The notes: generated from the letters alone by a model not told the origin. A stretch of 64,000 bases of DNA from Affinundibacterium nitidum (GCF_014284155.1 NZ_JACOFZ010000001.1:682001-746000); one strand, 5' to 3'. Positions 48,366 to 57,801 are shown, counted from the stretch's first letter. Made by a program: numbers and translations.

Positions 48366-48974
48366 ATGTCGGAAACAAAAACTCCACGCCCGCTCTCACC
48401 GTTATCAACGTTGATTTTCGCCAGTCGCTGGATACAACTTCCCTTATATCTCGGTTTAATTCTCGCGCAATGCGTTTATGTCTATCACTTTTGGGTTGAG
48501 CTCGTTGACTTAGTGAGTGCAGCCATGGGTAATCAAGAGGCGCTTCTGCATTTACTGAAAGCTGTCTCCGTCACAGGAGAAGCTGCAAAAGGGGTGACCG
48601 CCCTCAATGAGACAACCATTATGTTAGTGGTATTGGGCTTGATTGACGTTGTCATGATTTCGAATCTTTTAGTAATGGTCATTGTCGGTGGTTATGAAAC
48701 CTTCGTCTCGCGCCTTGGCTTAGAAAACCATCCGGACCAACCAGAATGGCTGTCGCACGTGAATGCTACCGTCCTCAAAGTTAAATTAGCAATGGCTATC
48801 ATCGGCATCTCTTCCATTCACTTATTGAAGACATTCATCAATGCGAAAAACTACGAAGCCAAAGAACTGATCGCGCAAACCGTCATTCACGTTGTATTCT
48901 TATTGTCTGCGCTTGCGATCGCTTACTGCGACCAACTCATGACTAAATCACAGCAAAGTTTGCACAAACATTAA
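48366..48974 (+). CDS. YqhA-family (UPF0114) inner-membrane protein
   Basis: 202 residues with four hydrophobic segments (LYLGLILAQCVYVYHF, MLVVLGLIDVVMISNLLVMV, VKLAMAIIGISSIHLLKTF, IAQTVIHVVFLLSALAIAYC). SNLLVMVIVGGYETFVSRL is the family signature. Function is not established. It leads a plus-strand group with fumarase, murI and a glycosyltransferase, with a 29-base gap to the fumarase gene. Confidence 0.9.
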   Translation: MSETKTPRPLSPLSTLIFASRWIQLPLYLGLILAQCVYVYHFWVELVDLVSAAMGNQEALLHLLKAVSVTGEAAKGVTALNETTIMLVVLGLIDVVMISNLLVMVIVGGYETFVSRLGLENHPDQPEWLSHVNATVLKVKLAMAIIGISSIHLLKTFINAKNYEAKELIAQTVIHVVFLLSALAIAYCDQLMTKSQQSLHKH

Positions 48975-49003
48975 TTCCATTTATATTCCAAGAGAGCCTC
49001 ATC

Positions 49004-50521
49004 ATGACCGTTATTAAGCAAGATGATCTGATTGAATCAGTCGCCGCTGCCCTGCAGTACATCAGCTACTACCACCCTGCGGATTACATTTCTCATTTAG
49101 CGCGCGCTTACGAAATCGAACAAAGTCCAGCCGCAAAAGATGCGATCGCACAAATTCTGACGAACTCCCGCATGTGCGCCGAAGGTAAGCGTCCGATTTG
49201 CCAAGACACTGGTATCGTCAACGTGTTTTTAAAAATTGGTATGGGTGTGCGTTTCGAAGGTTTTACGGGCTCTATCATCGATGCCGTGAACGAAGGTGTG
49301 CGCCGCGGCTATGCATACTCTGAAAACGTCTTGCGTGCCTCTATTGTGGCTGATCCACAATTTGAACGTAAAAACACCAAAGATAATACCCCTGCGGTAG
49401 TCCACATGGAACTCGTCCCGGGCAATACCGTTGACGTGCAATTAGCTGCAAAAGGTGGCGGCTCGGAAAACAAAACGAAGTTCGTGATGTTGAACCCATC
49501 TGATTCCTTAGTGGATTGGGTGATGAAGACGGTTCCAACGATGGGTGCAGGTTGGTGCCCACCAGGCATGCTCGGTATTGGTATCGGTGGTACAGCGGAA
49601 AAAGCAATGTTGATGGCGAAAGAATCCTTGATGGAAGACATCGACATGCACGAGTTGAAATTACGTGGACCTCAAAACAAAACGGAAGAGCTGCGTATTG
49701 AATTGTGCGACAAGATCAATGCACTCGGCATTGGCGCACAAGGCCTTGGTGGTTTGACGACAGTGCTCGACGTTAAGATCAACATGTATCCAACACATGC
49801 TGCCTCTAAACCAGTGGCGATGATTCCAAACTGTGCAGCGACTCGCCATGGGCACTTTGTACTTGATGGTTCTGGCCCTGCTTACATGGAACCACCATCA
49901 CTATCCAACTGGCCAGACGTACACTGGGTTGCCGACACTGAAAAATCCAAACGCATCGACTTGAATACCTTGACCAAAGAAGAAGTCGCCTCTTGGAAAC
50001 CAGGCCAAACTTTACTCTTGAACGGCAAGATGCTCACGGGCCGCGATGCCGCACACAAACGTATTCAAGACATGTTGGCGAAAGGCGAAACTTTACCAGT
50101 CGATTTCACCAATCGCGTGATTTACTACGTTGGCCCAGTCGACCCAGTACGCGACGAAGCTGTTGGCCCTGCAGGCCCAACGACGGCAACGCGTATGGAT
50201 AAATTCACCGACATGATGCTCGAAAAAACCGGTCTCATTTCTATGATTGGTAAAGCGGAACGAGGCCCAGTCGCGATCGAATCCATCAAAAAACACAAAT
50301 CTGCTTATTTAATGGCAGTCGGTGGTGCGGCTTATTTGGTTTCAAAGGCAATTAAACATGCGAAAGTCGTTGGTTTCGCTGATCTCGGCATGGAAGCGAT
50401 CTACGAGTTTGACGTTGTCGATATGCCAGTCACAGTCGCTGTCGACGCAAACGGCACGTCTGTCCATAATACGGGTCCGAAAGAATGGCAAGCAAAGATT
50501 GGTATCATTCCCGTTGCTTGA
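49004..50521 (+). CDS. Class I fumarate hydratase, iron-sulfur type
   Basis: Reversible hydration of fumarate to malate in the TCA cycle by a [4Fe-4S] hydro-lyase related to FumA/TtdAB; 505 residues. The N-terminal alpha domain has RPICQDTGIVNVFLKIG and GAGWCPPGMLGIGIGG; NCAATRHGHF follows. The C-terminal beta domain has GPTTATRMDKFTDMMLE and GLISMIGKAERGP. Cysteines in these blocks are the likely cluster ligands. Class I enzymes are oxygen-sensitive; no class II enzyme is visible in this window. Confidence 0.95.
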   Translation: MTVIKQDDLIESVAAALQYISYYHPADYISHLARAYEIEQSPAAKDAIAQILTNSRMCAEGKRPICQDTGIVNVFLKIGMGVRFEGFTGSIIDAVNEGVRRGYAYSENVLRASIVADPQFERKNTKDNTPAVVHMELVPGNTVDVQLAAKGGGSENKTKFVMLNPSDSLVDWVMKTVPTMGAGWCPPGMLGIGIGGTAEKAMLMAKESLMEDIDMHELKLRGPQNKTEELRIELCDKINALGIGAQGLGGLTTVLDVKINMYPTHAASKPVAMIPNCAATRHGHFVLDGSGPAYMEPPSLSNWPDVHWVADTEKSKRIDLNTLTKEEVASWKPGQTLLLNGKMLTGRDAAHKRIQDMLAKGETLPVDFTNRVIYYVGPVDPVRDEAVGPAGPTTATRMDKFTDMMLEKTGLISMIGKAERGPVAIESIKKHKSAYLMAVGGAAYLVSKAIKHAKVVGFADLGMEAIYEFDVVDMPVTVAVDANGTSVHNTGPKEWQAKIGIIPVA

Positions 50522-50531
50522 GAATCTCTCC

Positions 50532-51404
50532 ATGACTCAGGTTCAACAAGAACCAACTGAATCAGTTCAACACGCCAACAGCCAAGCGCCTGTTGGCGTA
50601 TTTGATTCAGGTATCGGTGGCCTATCGGTCGTTCAACATCTACGCCAAGAATTACCAAACGAAGAATTCCTTTACCTTGCCGACTCCGCCTATGCACCGT
50701 ATGGCGAACGTTCCAATGAAGAACTCATCTCTCGCAGTGTCAAGATTACTGAGTTTTTCTTAAGTAGAGGAATCAAAGCTCTGGTCATTGCGTGTAACAC
50801 GGCAACCGCCGCAGCGGTGGCAGAGTTGCGTCAACGTTACCCGCAATTAATCATCATCGGCATGGAACCAGGTATCAAGCCAGCTGCCGCACGTAGCGAA
50901 AGTAAAGTGGTTGGCGTTTTGGCGACGCGCAGTACTTTGCAGAGTGAGAAATTTCAAAAGCTCAGCTCGCAATTAGCCGACGAGACGCAGACCACGTTTA
51001 TTCCCCAAGCCTGTATTGGTCTGGTCAATCAGATCGAGCAAGGTGATTTAAATTCGCCAGCAATTGTAGAGCTCGTGCGTCAATATGTGACGCCGTTATT
51101 AGAGAAGCATGTCGACACTCTCGTCTTAGGATGCACTCACTACCCTTTCGTGGCACCGCAAATTCGTGCGGTGATAGCGGAGCAATTACCAAACACTGAG
51201 AGGACTATTTATTTGATCGACACGAGTGAAGCCGTCGCCCGACGTCTACGCTCTTTATTGGATCGTGAAGGCCTGTTGAATCTTAAACCGTCAAAACAAA
51301 CGCGACATTTAGCGGCTTGGACCACAGGTCAAAGTCTCACCTTGAAACGCGCGCTCGGTTTTATCAACGAATCAGACAGTTTAGCCAGCGAGCTATCCAT
51401 TTAA
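50532..51404 (+). CDS. murI: Glutamate racemase
   Basis: Makes D-glutamate for peptidoglycan. The start is ATG 50532 (MTQVQQEPTESVQHANSQAP), 10 bases after the fumarase stop, giving 290 residues. The open frame from 50322 lies inside the fumarase gene and is a shadow. The catalytic acid/base pair cysteines lie in VIACNTATAAA and LGCTHYPFVAP, and GVFDSGIGGLSVV is the N-terminal signature. The first 20 residues are a family-variable extension. Confidence 0.95.
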   Translation: MTQVQQEPTESVQHANSQAPVGVFDSGIGGLSVVQHLRQELPNEEFLYLADSAYAPYGERSNEELISRSVKITEFFLSRGIKALVIACNTATAAAVAELRQRYPQLIIIGMEPGIKPAAARSESKVVGVLATRSTLQSEKFQKLSSQLADETQTTFIPQACIGLVNQIEQGDLNSPAIVELVRQYVTPLLEKHVDTLVLGCTHYPFVAPQIRAVIAEQLPNTERTIYLIDTSEAVARRLRSLLDREGLLNLKPSKQTRHLAAWTTGQSLTLKRALGFINESDSLASELSI

Positions 51405-51417
51405 ACTGAGGACAACG

Positions 51418-53472
51418 ATGCTCAAATGGCTCAAATCGGTGATAACACCAAGCGTCGAGACCAAGCCTCCGCTGGCGAACACCGTTACAGTTTCAGATGA
51501 AGAAAAAATTAGCTCTGAACAATGGCGTCAACGTGGCAATCAGTTCCTCGACCAAAATAATCTAGTTGAAGCCCTTAATTGCTACCGTAAGAGTCTGAGC
51601 TTGAACAAAGATGATGTCGCCAGCCTCGTTAACTTAGGCTTTATCCTCGCCCAAACAGGTGACAACGAAGAAGCACACAATTCATTTTCTCGCGCCCTCG
51701 ATTTAGATCCAAGTAACGTCGATGCCCTGTTTAGCCTTGGGAATTTATACAAGCAAAGAAGAGCCTTTCACGAAGCAATTGACTACTATCAAAAGACACT
51801 CACGATTCAAGCGGATTTCGATTTTTGTCGAAAAGAACTATGTGAGGCTCTGGTCCTCGCTGGCACTCCTGCACTTGCCATCACTTGCTTCATCGCACGC
51901 CCATTCTTTGTCGTGAATAGTTTTGAATTTCACGCCTACAAAGCACACTTACATTTACAGGCCGATCAAGAAGATAGCGCGCTGAAAGAATTTCAAGCTG
52001 CTGCAACAATACAAGCATCCAACCCGAATATTCAACTACAACTTGCCTGCCTGTTTTTAAGAAAAAAGAACTTTAGTCAAGCACAACACTTACTCCGGAA
52101 AATTCTAGCGACAGATCCAAAACATAGTGAGGCTTTAAGCTTTCTGGCTGCATCCTATCAGCTTCAAGGACAAACTGCGAAGGCAGTCACATCGTATCGA
52201 CAAGCGATCGAATTAGACCAGAAAAATTTGACTGCGCATCAGAACTTACTCTACGCGCTGAGCTACGATGAACAATGTACGCCTACTGCTTATCTCGAAG
52301 AAGCAAAAACTTTCGCTGCAAAACTTCGCGTTGGAGTCACTCCAGCTGCACGATTCCATTCCCAGAAAAATGAATCGTCTCCGCTCAGACTAGGTTTTGT
52401 GTCTGGTGACTTACGAGGACATCCAGTCGGTCTTTTTCTTGAGTCAGCGCTCGCTGAAATTTCGAGAACCGATTTTCAATGTATCGCCTATGCCAACTAC
52501 CCTGTTGAAGATGCAATTAGCCAACGTTTGAAGAAGCTGTTTTGCGAATGGAATGTAGTAAGTAGCCTCAATGATGACGAACTGAGTGAGAAAATCCAGT
52601 TGGATCGTGTCGACATCTTGATTGATCTCGCTGGCCATACTGAACGAAATCGTCTAGCTGTATTTTGCAGGAAACCAGCACCAGTTCAAGTCGCATGGCT
52701 AGGATACTGGGCAAGTACAGGCTTATCAGAAATCGACTACATCTTGGTCGATGATAAGTCAGTCGAAGATGGGGATGAAGCATACTTCACTGAAAGGCCA
52801 TATCGCTTGCCTGGGTCGCGCTTGTGTATGAGCATCCCTCAGACAACTAGACCTCTAACACCCAATCAAAGTCCAGCATTACAAAAAGGACATATCACGT
52901 TTGGTTCATTTCAGGTGATGAGCAAGATTAATCGCTCAAGTTTACAACTTTGGGCTCAAGTGATGCAGTCCGTCCCAAATTCACGACTGCGTTTGCAAAA
53001 TGCTGCGTTCGATCACGAGGATGCGCGATTAGAATTTTTAGCACGCTTAACGAAAGAAGGGTTCGACACCCTTCGTATCGACTTGTATGGAAGTATGTCT
53101 TACACCGATTACCTCGCGGCACATGCCGAGGTGGATATCATCCTCGACACCTATCCGTTTCCCGGCGGCACCACGACTGCCGAAGCGATCTGGATGGGAG
53201 TCCCGACACTTAGCCTTCGCGGTCGCGATTTACTAAGCCGCCAAGGCGAAAGTATGCTAACTTGTGTTGGCATACCAGATTGGGTAGCCAAGGATAAGGA
53301 GGATTTCGTCGCGATCGCTGTTGCCAAGGCAAATGATCTCAATGGCCTCAGCCAAACTCGACAATGCTTGCGTCAAGCAGCGCTGTCATCCCCCTTATTT
53401 AATGCGCCGCTTTTCTCCAAAAATCTGACAACTGCCTTTAGAGAAATATGGCAAGAAAAAATGAAGGCGTAA
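51418..53472 (+). CDS. TPR-containing O-GlcNAc-transferase-like glycosyltransferase (GT41)
   Basis: 684 residues, no signal peptide. About residues 35-285 hold tetratricopeptide repeats (for example AHNSFSRALDLDPSNVDALF, SLGNLYKQRRAFHEAIDYYQ and AVTSYRQAIELDQKNLTAHQ). The C-terminal half is the SPINDLY/OGT catalytic domain: LGFVSGDLRGHPVGLFLE, VDILIDLAGHTERNRLAVF, APVQVAWLGYWASTGLSEID, ITFGSFQVMSKI and DTYPFPGGTTTAEAIWMGVP. It probably transfers a sugar from a UDP donor to proteins in the cytoplasm; target unknown. GAGGA precedes the ATG, 13 bases behind murI, so it is likely in the same operon. Confidence 0.9.
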   Translation: MLKWLKSVITPSVETKPPLANTVTVSDEEKISSEQWRQRGNQFLDQNNLVEALNCYRKSLSLNKDDVASLVNLGFILAQTGDNEEAHNSFSRALDLDPSNVDALFSLGNLYKQRRAFHEAIDYYQKTLTIQADFDFCRKELCEALVLAGTPALAITCFIARPFFVVNSFEFHAYKAHLHLQADQEDSALKEFQAAATIQASNPNIQLQLACLFLRKKNFSQAQHLLRKILATDPKHSEALSFLAASYQLQGQTAKAVTSYRQAIELDQKNLTAHQNLLYALSYDEQCTPTAYLEEAKTFAAKLRVGVTPAARFHSQKNESSPLRLGFVSGDLRGHPVGLFLESALAEISRTDFQCIAYANYPVEDAISQRLKKLFCEWNVVSSLNDDELSEKIQLDRVDILIDLAGHTERNRLAVFCRKPAPVQVAWLGYWASTGLSEIDYILVDDKSVEDGDEAYFTERPYRLPGSRLCMSIPQTTRPLTPNQSPALQKGHITFGSFQVMSKINRSSLQLWAQVMQSVPNSRLRLQNAAFDHEDARLEFLARLTKEGFDTLRIDLYGSMSYTDYLAAHAEVDIILDTYPFPGGTTTAEAIWMGVPTLSLRGRDLLSRQGESMLTCVGIPDWVAKDKEDFVAIAVAKANDLNGLSQTRQCLRQAALSSPLFNAPLFSKNLTTAFREIWQEKMKA

Positions 53473-53620
53473 AAAAATCGGCTCATCATTTGGAGTTACC
53501 CATTGTTGAACCGATCTTCTTGAATCAAGCGATTAATTTGAGCAATTAACTCAAGCATTTAACTTAAGCACTTATTCGAACCGACACTGAGCTACCATTA
53601 CGGTAGCTCAGAAATTCAAA

Positions 53621-54814
53621 TTAGGCTAATACAGCCGCAATCGCGTTTGCAGTCGCTTCGACGTTACGTGTATTCAAACCTGCCACACACATACGACCAG
53701 AACGAACCAAGTACACACCAAACTCTTCTTTCAAACGATCGCATTGTTCTGCTGTCAAACCAGTGTAGGAGAACATGCCGCGCTGTGTCAGGAAATAGCT
53801 GAAGTCGCGACCAGGAACTTTGGCAGTCAACACATCATGCAATGAACGACGCATTGCTTGAATACGATCGCGCATTGCGACTACTTCTGCTTCCCACATT
53901 GGGCGCAAAGCTGGATCTGTCAAAACCGTAGCAACGATTTGACCGCCGTGCATTGGTGGATTTGAATAGTTGCGGCGAATGCCCGCTTTCAATTGACCCA
54001 AGACATTGACTGCTTGCGCTGCATCAGGGCAAACCACGCTTAACGCACCGCAACGCTCGCCGTACAAGCTCATGCTCTTAGAGAAGGAGTTCGCAACAAA
54101 CGCGCTCAAGCCAGAATCAGCGATCAAGCGAATTGCGTATGCATCTTCTTCAATACCATCACCATAGCCTTGGTAAGCCAAGTCGAGGAAAGGAATCAAA
54201 TTGCGCTCTTTCAACACTGGCACCAATTGTTGCCATTGTTCTTTCGTCAGATCAACGCCCGTAGGGTTGTGGCAGCATGCGTGCAACAAGACTACACTCT
54301 TTTCTTCCGCTTGCTTCAAGCTCGCCAGCATTTCTTCGAAACGCAAGCCACCCGTTGCAGAGTTATAGTATGGATAGGTTTTAACAGCCAGACCAGAACC
54401 TTCAAATACTGCGCGATGATTATCCCACGTTGGATCACTGATCAACATCGTTGTATTTGGGAAGTAACGTTTGATGAAATCTGCACCCACTTTCAAGCCA
54501 CCGCTTGAACCGACTGTTTGCAAAGTCACGACACGACCTGCTTTTACTGCCGCATGTTCTGCGCCAAACAACAGATGTTGAACCGCTGTACGGAAGTTCG
54601 CTGCACCTTCCATCGGCAAATAAGGACGTGCACCGGCCGCTTCAACTACTTTCAGTTCTGCTGCACGTACCGATGGCAACATTGGAATCTTGCCATTGTC
54701 GTCAAAGTAAATCCCAATCGACAAATTGATCTTGTTTGGGCGGGTATCTTTACCGAACGCTTCATTCAAGGAGAGGATAGGATCGCCTGCGTAGGCTTCG
54801 ACGTGCTGAAACAT
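53621..54814 (-). CDS. Aromatic/aspartate amino acid aminotransferase
   Basis: PLP-dependent aminotransferase of subgroup I alpha (AspC/TyrB), 397 residues. The PLP lysine lies in ANSFSKSMSLYGERCGAL, HACCHNPTGVDL carries the conserved Asn, and the substrate-carboxylate Arg is in SNPPMHGG ... LVRSGRMCVAGL. TyrB versus AspC specificity cannot be decided by eye. GGAG lies before the ATG. A 9-bp hairpin without a T tract (about 53590-53612) lies behind the gene. Confidence 0.95.
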   Translation of the reverse strand: MFQHVEAYAGDPILSLNEAFGKDTRPNKINLSIGIYFDDNGKIPMLPSVRAAELKVVEAAGARPYLPMEGAANFRTAVQHLLFGAEHAAVKAGRVVTLQTVGSSGGLKVGADFIKRYFPNTTMLISDPTWDNHRAVFEGSGLAVKTYPYYNSATGGLRFEEMLASLKQAEEKSVVLLHACCHNPTGVDLTKEQWQQLVPVLKERNLIPFLDLAYQGYGDGIEEDAYAIRLIADSGLSAFVANSFSKSMSLYGERCGALSVVCPDAAQAVNVLGQLKAGIRRNYSNPPMHGGQIVATVLTDPALRPMWEAEVVAMRDRIQAMRRSLHDVLTAKVPGRDFSYFLTQRGMFSYTGLTAEQCDRLKEEFGVYLVRSGRMCVAGLNTRNVEATANAIAAVLA

Positions 54815-55377
54815 GTTAAAACTCCAGAGTGAGAAAAATCATAAACAAGTACAAACCAATCTTAACGCTGCAATTCAAAAATCGTTGACATTTACAACGA
54901 TCAAAAATCGCAATTTACGAGAAACCATCCTGCTATCTACACATACTGAGAGGAGGCAAAATCGGCCTCAAACTCTGATCAAGCTGCATTTATTACCGAC
55001 AATTAACAACACATGGCTCTGCCAATTTCATCGAGAAGGAAATGAGTTTTCCTCGCATTTTCCTAGGAGTTTCTATCTGGGATAAAGACAGAAGGCATTG
55101 TCGTCAGCGACAATCGACGACAAAAAGACGAAATAAAGCGTTTTGTTGGACAAGTAGAATTTCGTAAAACCGTTATTTTGACACATTTTTCAGGGCAAAT
55201 CCCGCTGTTTTAGGCATATTTTGCTATGAAATGACCACATAAAACGAGTTTTTATTCGCTAAGTCCATCAAGGATTTAAATTTGACTTGCTTGAATAACA
55301 TCCTCTCCTTACACTGTAATGGCAACTTTGATACCGTCGAGTAACAGCTCCCCCCATTCATAAGGAAGTCATACATC
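54815..55377. other. Divergent intergenic region, aminotransferase / DUF1428
   Basis: A 563-base gap. An open frame from 54813 has no protein-like composition and I reject it. I see a perfect hairpin TTGTCG-TCAG-CGACAA (55098-55113) without a T tract and one good promoter for the DUF1428 gene; nothing else is recognisable. Confidence 0.5.
55287..55315 (+). promoter_or_regulatory. Sigma-70 promoter of the DUF1428 gene
   Basis: TTGCTT, 17-nt spacer, TACACT, ending 62 bases before the ATG at 55378. Confidence 0.55.
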
Positions 55378-55731
55378 ATGAACTACATTGATGGTTTTAT
55401 TATTCCCGTCGCCACCAAAGACAAAGAAGTCTATGCGGAGTATTCCCGCAAAACTGCTACCCTTTTCAAAGAATTTGGTGTTCTGAACATCGTCGAGTGC
55501 TGGGCAGACGATGTTCAGCCTGGCAAAGTGACATCATTTCCACAAGCTGTCTTACTTAAAGAAGACGAAACCGTTGTCTTCTCATGGATGACCTGGCCCT
55601 CCAAAGAAGTACGCGACCTTGCCTGGGAAAAAATGATGGCTGATCCACGTTTTTCACCAGAGAGCATCCCCATGCCCTTCGATGGCAAACGCTTGATTTA
55701 TGGTGGCTTCCAAAAATTGGTTGAATTTTAA
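55378..55731 (+). CDS. DUF1428 family protein
   Basis: A 117-residue protein of the DUF1428 (YbaA-like) family, predicted to be a small dimeric alpha/beta-barrel type fold in the cytoplasm. Diagnostic segments are MNYIDGFIIPVATKDKEVYA, ECWADDVQPGKVTSFPQAV, VVFSWMTWPSKEVRD and the C-terminal PFDGKRLIYGGFQKLVEF. Biochemical role unknown. It precedes a VOC gene by 11 bases, a common pairing, so the two are probably cotranscribed. Confidence 0.92.
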   Translation: MNYIDGFIIPVATKDKEVYAEYSRKTATLFKEFGVLNIVECWADDVQPGKVTSFPQAVLLKEDETVVFSWMTWPSKEVRDLAWEKMMADPRFSPESIPMPFDGKRLIYGGFQKLVEF

Positions 55732-55742
55732 GGAACAAAACA

Positions 55743-56216
55743 ATGAATAAAATTACCCCTTGCTTGTGGTTCAATTTCAACGCAGAAGAAGCTGTCAATC
55801 ACTACACAAGTATTTTCTCCAATAGCAAAATACTCGATGTTTCTCGTTATGGAGATGCCGTACCCGAACTCAACGGTAAAGTCCTAACCATGCGTTTTGA
55901 AATCGAAGGTCAAACCTTCATTGCATTAAACGCTGGCCCACAATTTCCATTTACAGAAGCGATCTCGTTATTTGTCGATTGCGAAACCCAAGAAGAAGTT
56001 GATCATTACTGGGATCGTTTAGTTGAAGGTGGCGCGCCAGGCCGATGTGCATGGCTCAAAGATAAATTTGGCGTGTCTTGGCAAATCGTACCGCGCAGTT
56101 TAGTGAGCATGCTGCAAGACGATGATGTGGAGCGTTCAGCGCGCGTAATGAAAGCGATGATGGAGATGAGCAAGATCGAAGTCGCCAAGCTTGAAGCTGC
56201 TTATCACAACAAGTAG
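55743..56216 (+). CDS. VOC (PhnB/glyoxalase-like) family protein
   Basis: 157 residues of the vicinal-oxygen-chelate superfamily, PhnB-like branch (often labelled 3-demethylubiquinone methyltransferase domain, which is misleading). Typical segments are ITPCLWFNFNAEEAVNHYTS, TFIALNAGPQFPFTEAISLF and CAWLKDKFGVSWQIVPRSL. Substrate unknown. It shares an operon with DUF1428 and ends in a clear terminator. Confidence 0.92.
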   Translation: MNKITPCLWFNFNAEEAVNHYTSIFSNSKILDVSRYGDAVPELNGKVLTMRFEIEGQTFIALNAGPQFPFTEAISLFVDCETQEEVDHYWDRLVEGGAPGRCAWLKDKFGVSWQIVPRSLVSMLQDDDVERSARVMKAMMEMSKIEVAKLEAAYHNK

Positions 56217-56241
56217 AGGTATTTAGCAGCATTTTCAATAT

Positions 56242-56281
56242 CTCACGTTTGCAATCAACTTAGCGCAAACGTGAGTTTTAT
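56242..56281 (+). terminator. Terminator behind the VOC gene
   Basis: CTCACGTTTGC / GCAAACGTGAG, an 11-bp perfect stem with a 12-nt loop, followed by TTTTA. Confidence 0.85.
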
Positions 56282-56350
56282 CTCAAAGCCTTTCGTCTTT
56301 CTTCACCACCCTAAGAATTTTTCGGCAAAAAATCTCGAAGTTCACTCTGC

Positions 56351-56380
56351 TTGACTTTCCAAAAAGCCGAATGCTACACT
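56351..56380 (+). promoter_or_regulatory. Sigma-70 promoter of the hydrolase-BlaI-M56 operon
   Basis: TTGACT, 18-nt spacer, TACACT. The -10 lies inside the first of two operator-like dyads (56372-56403). The start codon is 105 bases downstream. Confidence 0.65.
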
Positions 56381-56403
56381 TGCAGCATGCTACACAAGTA
56401 GCA
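56372..56403. promoter_or_regulatory. Tandem BlaI-type operator dyads
   Basis: Two abutting 16-mers, TGCTACACTTGCAGCA (56372-56387) and TGCTACACAAGTAGCA (56388-56403). The second has perfect 6-bp arms (TGCTAC / GTAGCA). The TAC/GTA half-sites resemble known BlaI/MecI boxes. They cover the -10 and the start point of a promoter leading to a gene group that encodes a BlaI-family repressor, which fits autoregulation. Confidence 0.6.
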
Positions 56404-56484
56404 AATAATTTGAGATAGTTAAATATTGGATTCCCCCAATAGCACTACCGATGTCTAAATGATGAAAAACATCAAAGGAACACC

Positions 56485-57753
56485 ATGAAAAACCTATTCG
56501 CCCTCTTTCTGGTTGCTGCACTCAATGTCATCAGCGTTTCACCAACGTTGGCACAAGGCACCGAAAAAATGATCTCTGTTACCAACGGCCAACTTCACAC
56601 CCTCGAAGCTGGCGATGGTCCTTACACTATCATCTTTGAAGCGGGCTTCATGAGCGATCTTAGTGTGTGGCACAAAGTAGCGCCCGCAGCAACGAAGCAC
56701 GGAAAAATTATCTTGTACTCGCGTGCAGGCGTGGGCAAATCTCCAGCGCGTGCACAGCCGCTAAACTTAATTCAACATACAGAAGAATTAAGACAACTAA
56801 TCGACACAATGCAAATCAAAACGCCAATTATTCTGGTCGGGCATTCTTACGGTGGCTGGGTGGTTCGTGAGTTTGCTGCAAAGTATCCTAAACAAATCGC
56901 CGGTTTCGTCTTGGTCGACCCAGCCAATGAAACTTTGGAAGTCGAACTTAGAAAAATCAATCCTGAAAAAGTCGCGCAAGATCAAAAACGCCTAGAAAGC
57001 ATGGCACCTCCCGTTGCGAAGGCAGACCTGGCGTTGGTGCAAAAAATCTTCGACGAAGCCAAGTTACCTACGAACACCGCAATTCCTGATATGCCGATGG
57101 CGATTTTGAGCTCCATCCAAGTCGCCAGAAACAATCCCTTCTACCAAGAAACCGCACCTGCGCTCGCGATAAAACGTGAATTGCACGCGCGTTTTTTCGC
57201 ACAGTTTAGCAATGGAGTTCATGTTGTTACGAATCAAAGTGGACATCACATTCAACTCGACGAACCGCATTTGGTGATTGATGCGATCAATCTTGTTGTT
57301 ACCAATATCGAAAAAGAAACGCAAAAACGTGAACGTCAAATAGCAAAACAAAAAGCGCGACAGGCGATGATGTTAGAAATTGAGAAAGCCGATGCTTTAC
57401 TCAACGCGAACAAAGTACAAGAAGCTTCAGCCACACTCAATGAGGCGCTCAAAGTTTCGCAATTGACAGAATCTGAAATCAACCAGCTTGGTTTCGATAT
57501 GCTTGAAAAAGCAAAGAAACCACTGCTCGCTGAAATCGTACTTGCCTACAATGTGGCGCGATTCCCTCAATCTGACAATGCTTACGACAGTTATGGTGAG
57601 GCTCTACTTGCGTTGAATAAATTCGAAGAAGCAAAAACACAATTCGAGCAAGCGCTGCGCTTAGGGAAAGCTAATCCACAACGTAGCCCGAAAGCATTGC
57701 TTGGTTACGAAAAAAATTTGAAGAAGGCAGAACAAGGTTTGTCCAAGAAGTGA
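56485..57753 (+). CDS. Exported alpha/beta hydrolase with C-terminal repeat region
   Basis: 422 residues. The signal peptide is MKNLFALFLVAALNVISVSP (cut near TLAQ), so it is probably periplasmic. The hydrolase domain (about 30-275) has the nucleophile in VGHSYGGWVVRE, an acid in VLVDPANE and the catalytic His in QSGHHIQLDEP. A charged helix (about 270-300) leads to a TPR-like region (about 300-410) ending LNKFEEAKTQFEQALRLGKA. The substrate is unknown. It is the first gene of an operon with a BlaI-type repressor and an M56 membrane protease, so it may be the effector of that switch. Confidence 0.85.
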   Translation: MKNLFALFLVAALNVISVSPTLAQGTEKMISVTNGQLHTLEAGDGPYTIIFEAGFMSDLSVWHKVAPAATKHGKIILYSRAGVGKSPARAQPLNLIQHTEELRQLIDTMQIKTPIILVGHSYGGWVVREFAAKYPKQIAGFVLVDPANETLEVELRKINPEKVAQDQKRLESMAPPVAKADLALVQKIFDEAKLPTNTAIPDMPMAILSSIQVARNNPFYQETAPALAIKRELHARFFAQFSNGVHVVTNQSGHHIQLDEPHLVIDAINLVVTNIEKETQKRERQIAKQKARQAMMLEIEKADALLNANKVQEASATLNEALKVSQLTESEINQLGFDMLEKAKKPLLAEIVLAYNVARFPQSDNAYDSYGEALLALNKFEEAKTQFEQALRLGKANPQRSPKALLGYEKNLKKAEQGLSKK

Positions 57754-57801
57754 TTTACCCGCTTAAGCGAATCTCCATCAACCAAACTAAAGAGTAGCAA
57801 C

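Noticed and set aside
50322-50531. N-terminal extension of glutamate racemase
   Set aside because: It lies entirely inside the fumarase gene in another frame; ATG 50532 gives the normal protein.
53590-53612. Perfect 9-bp hairpin behind the aminotransferase gene considered as a terminator
   Set aside because: No T tract on either strand, so it does not meet the intrinsic-terminator pattern.
54813-55085. 90-codon frame in the aminotransferase / DUF1428 gap
   Set aside because: Composition is low in hydrophobic core residues and rich in N, H, T and R; it overlaps the start of the aminotransferase gene, and no ribosome-binding site or family match is visible.
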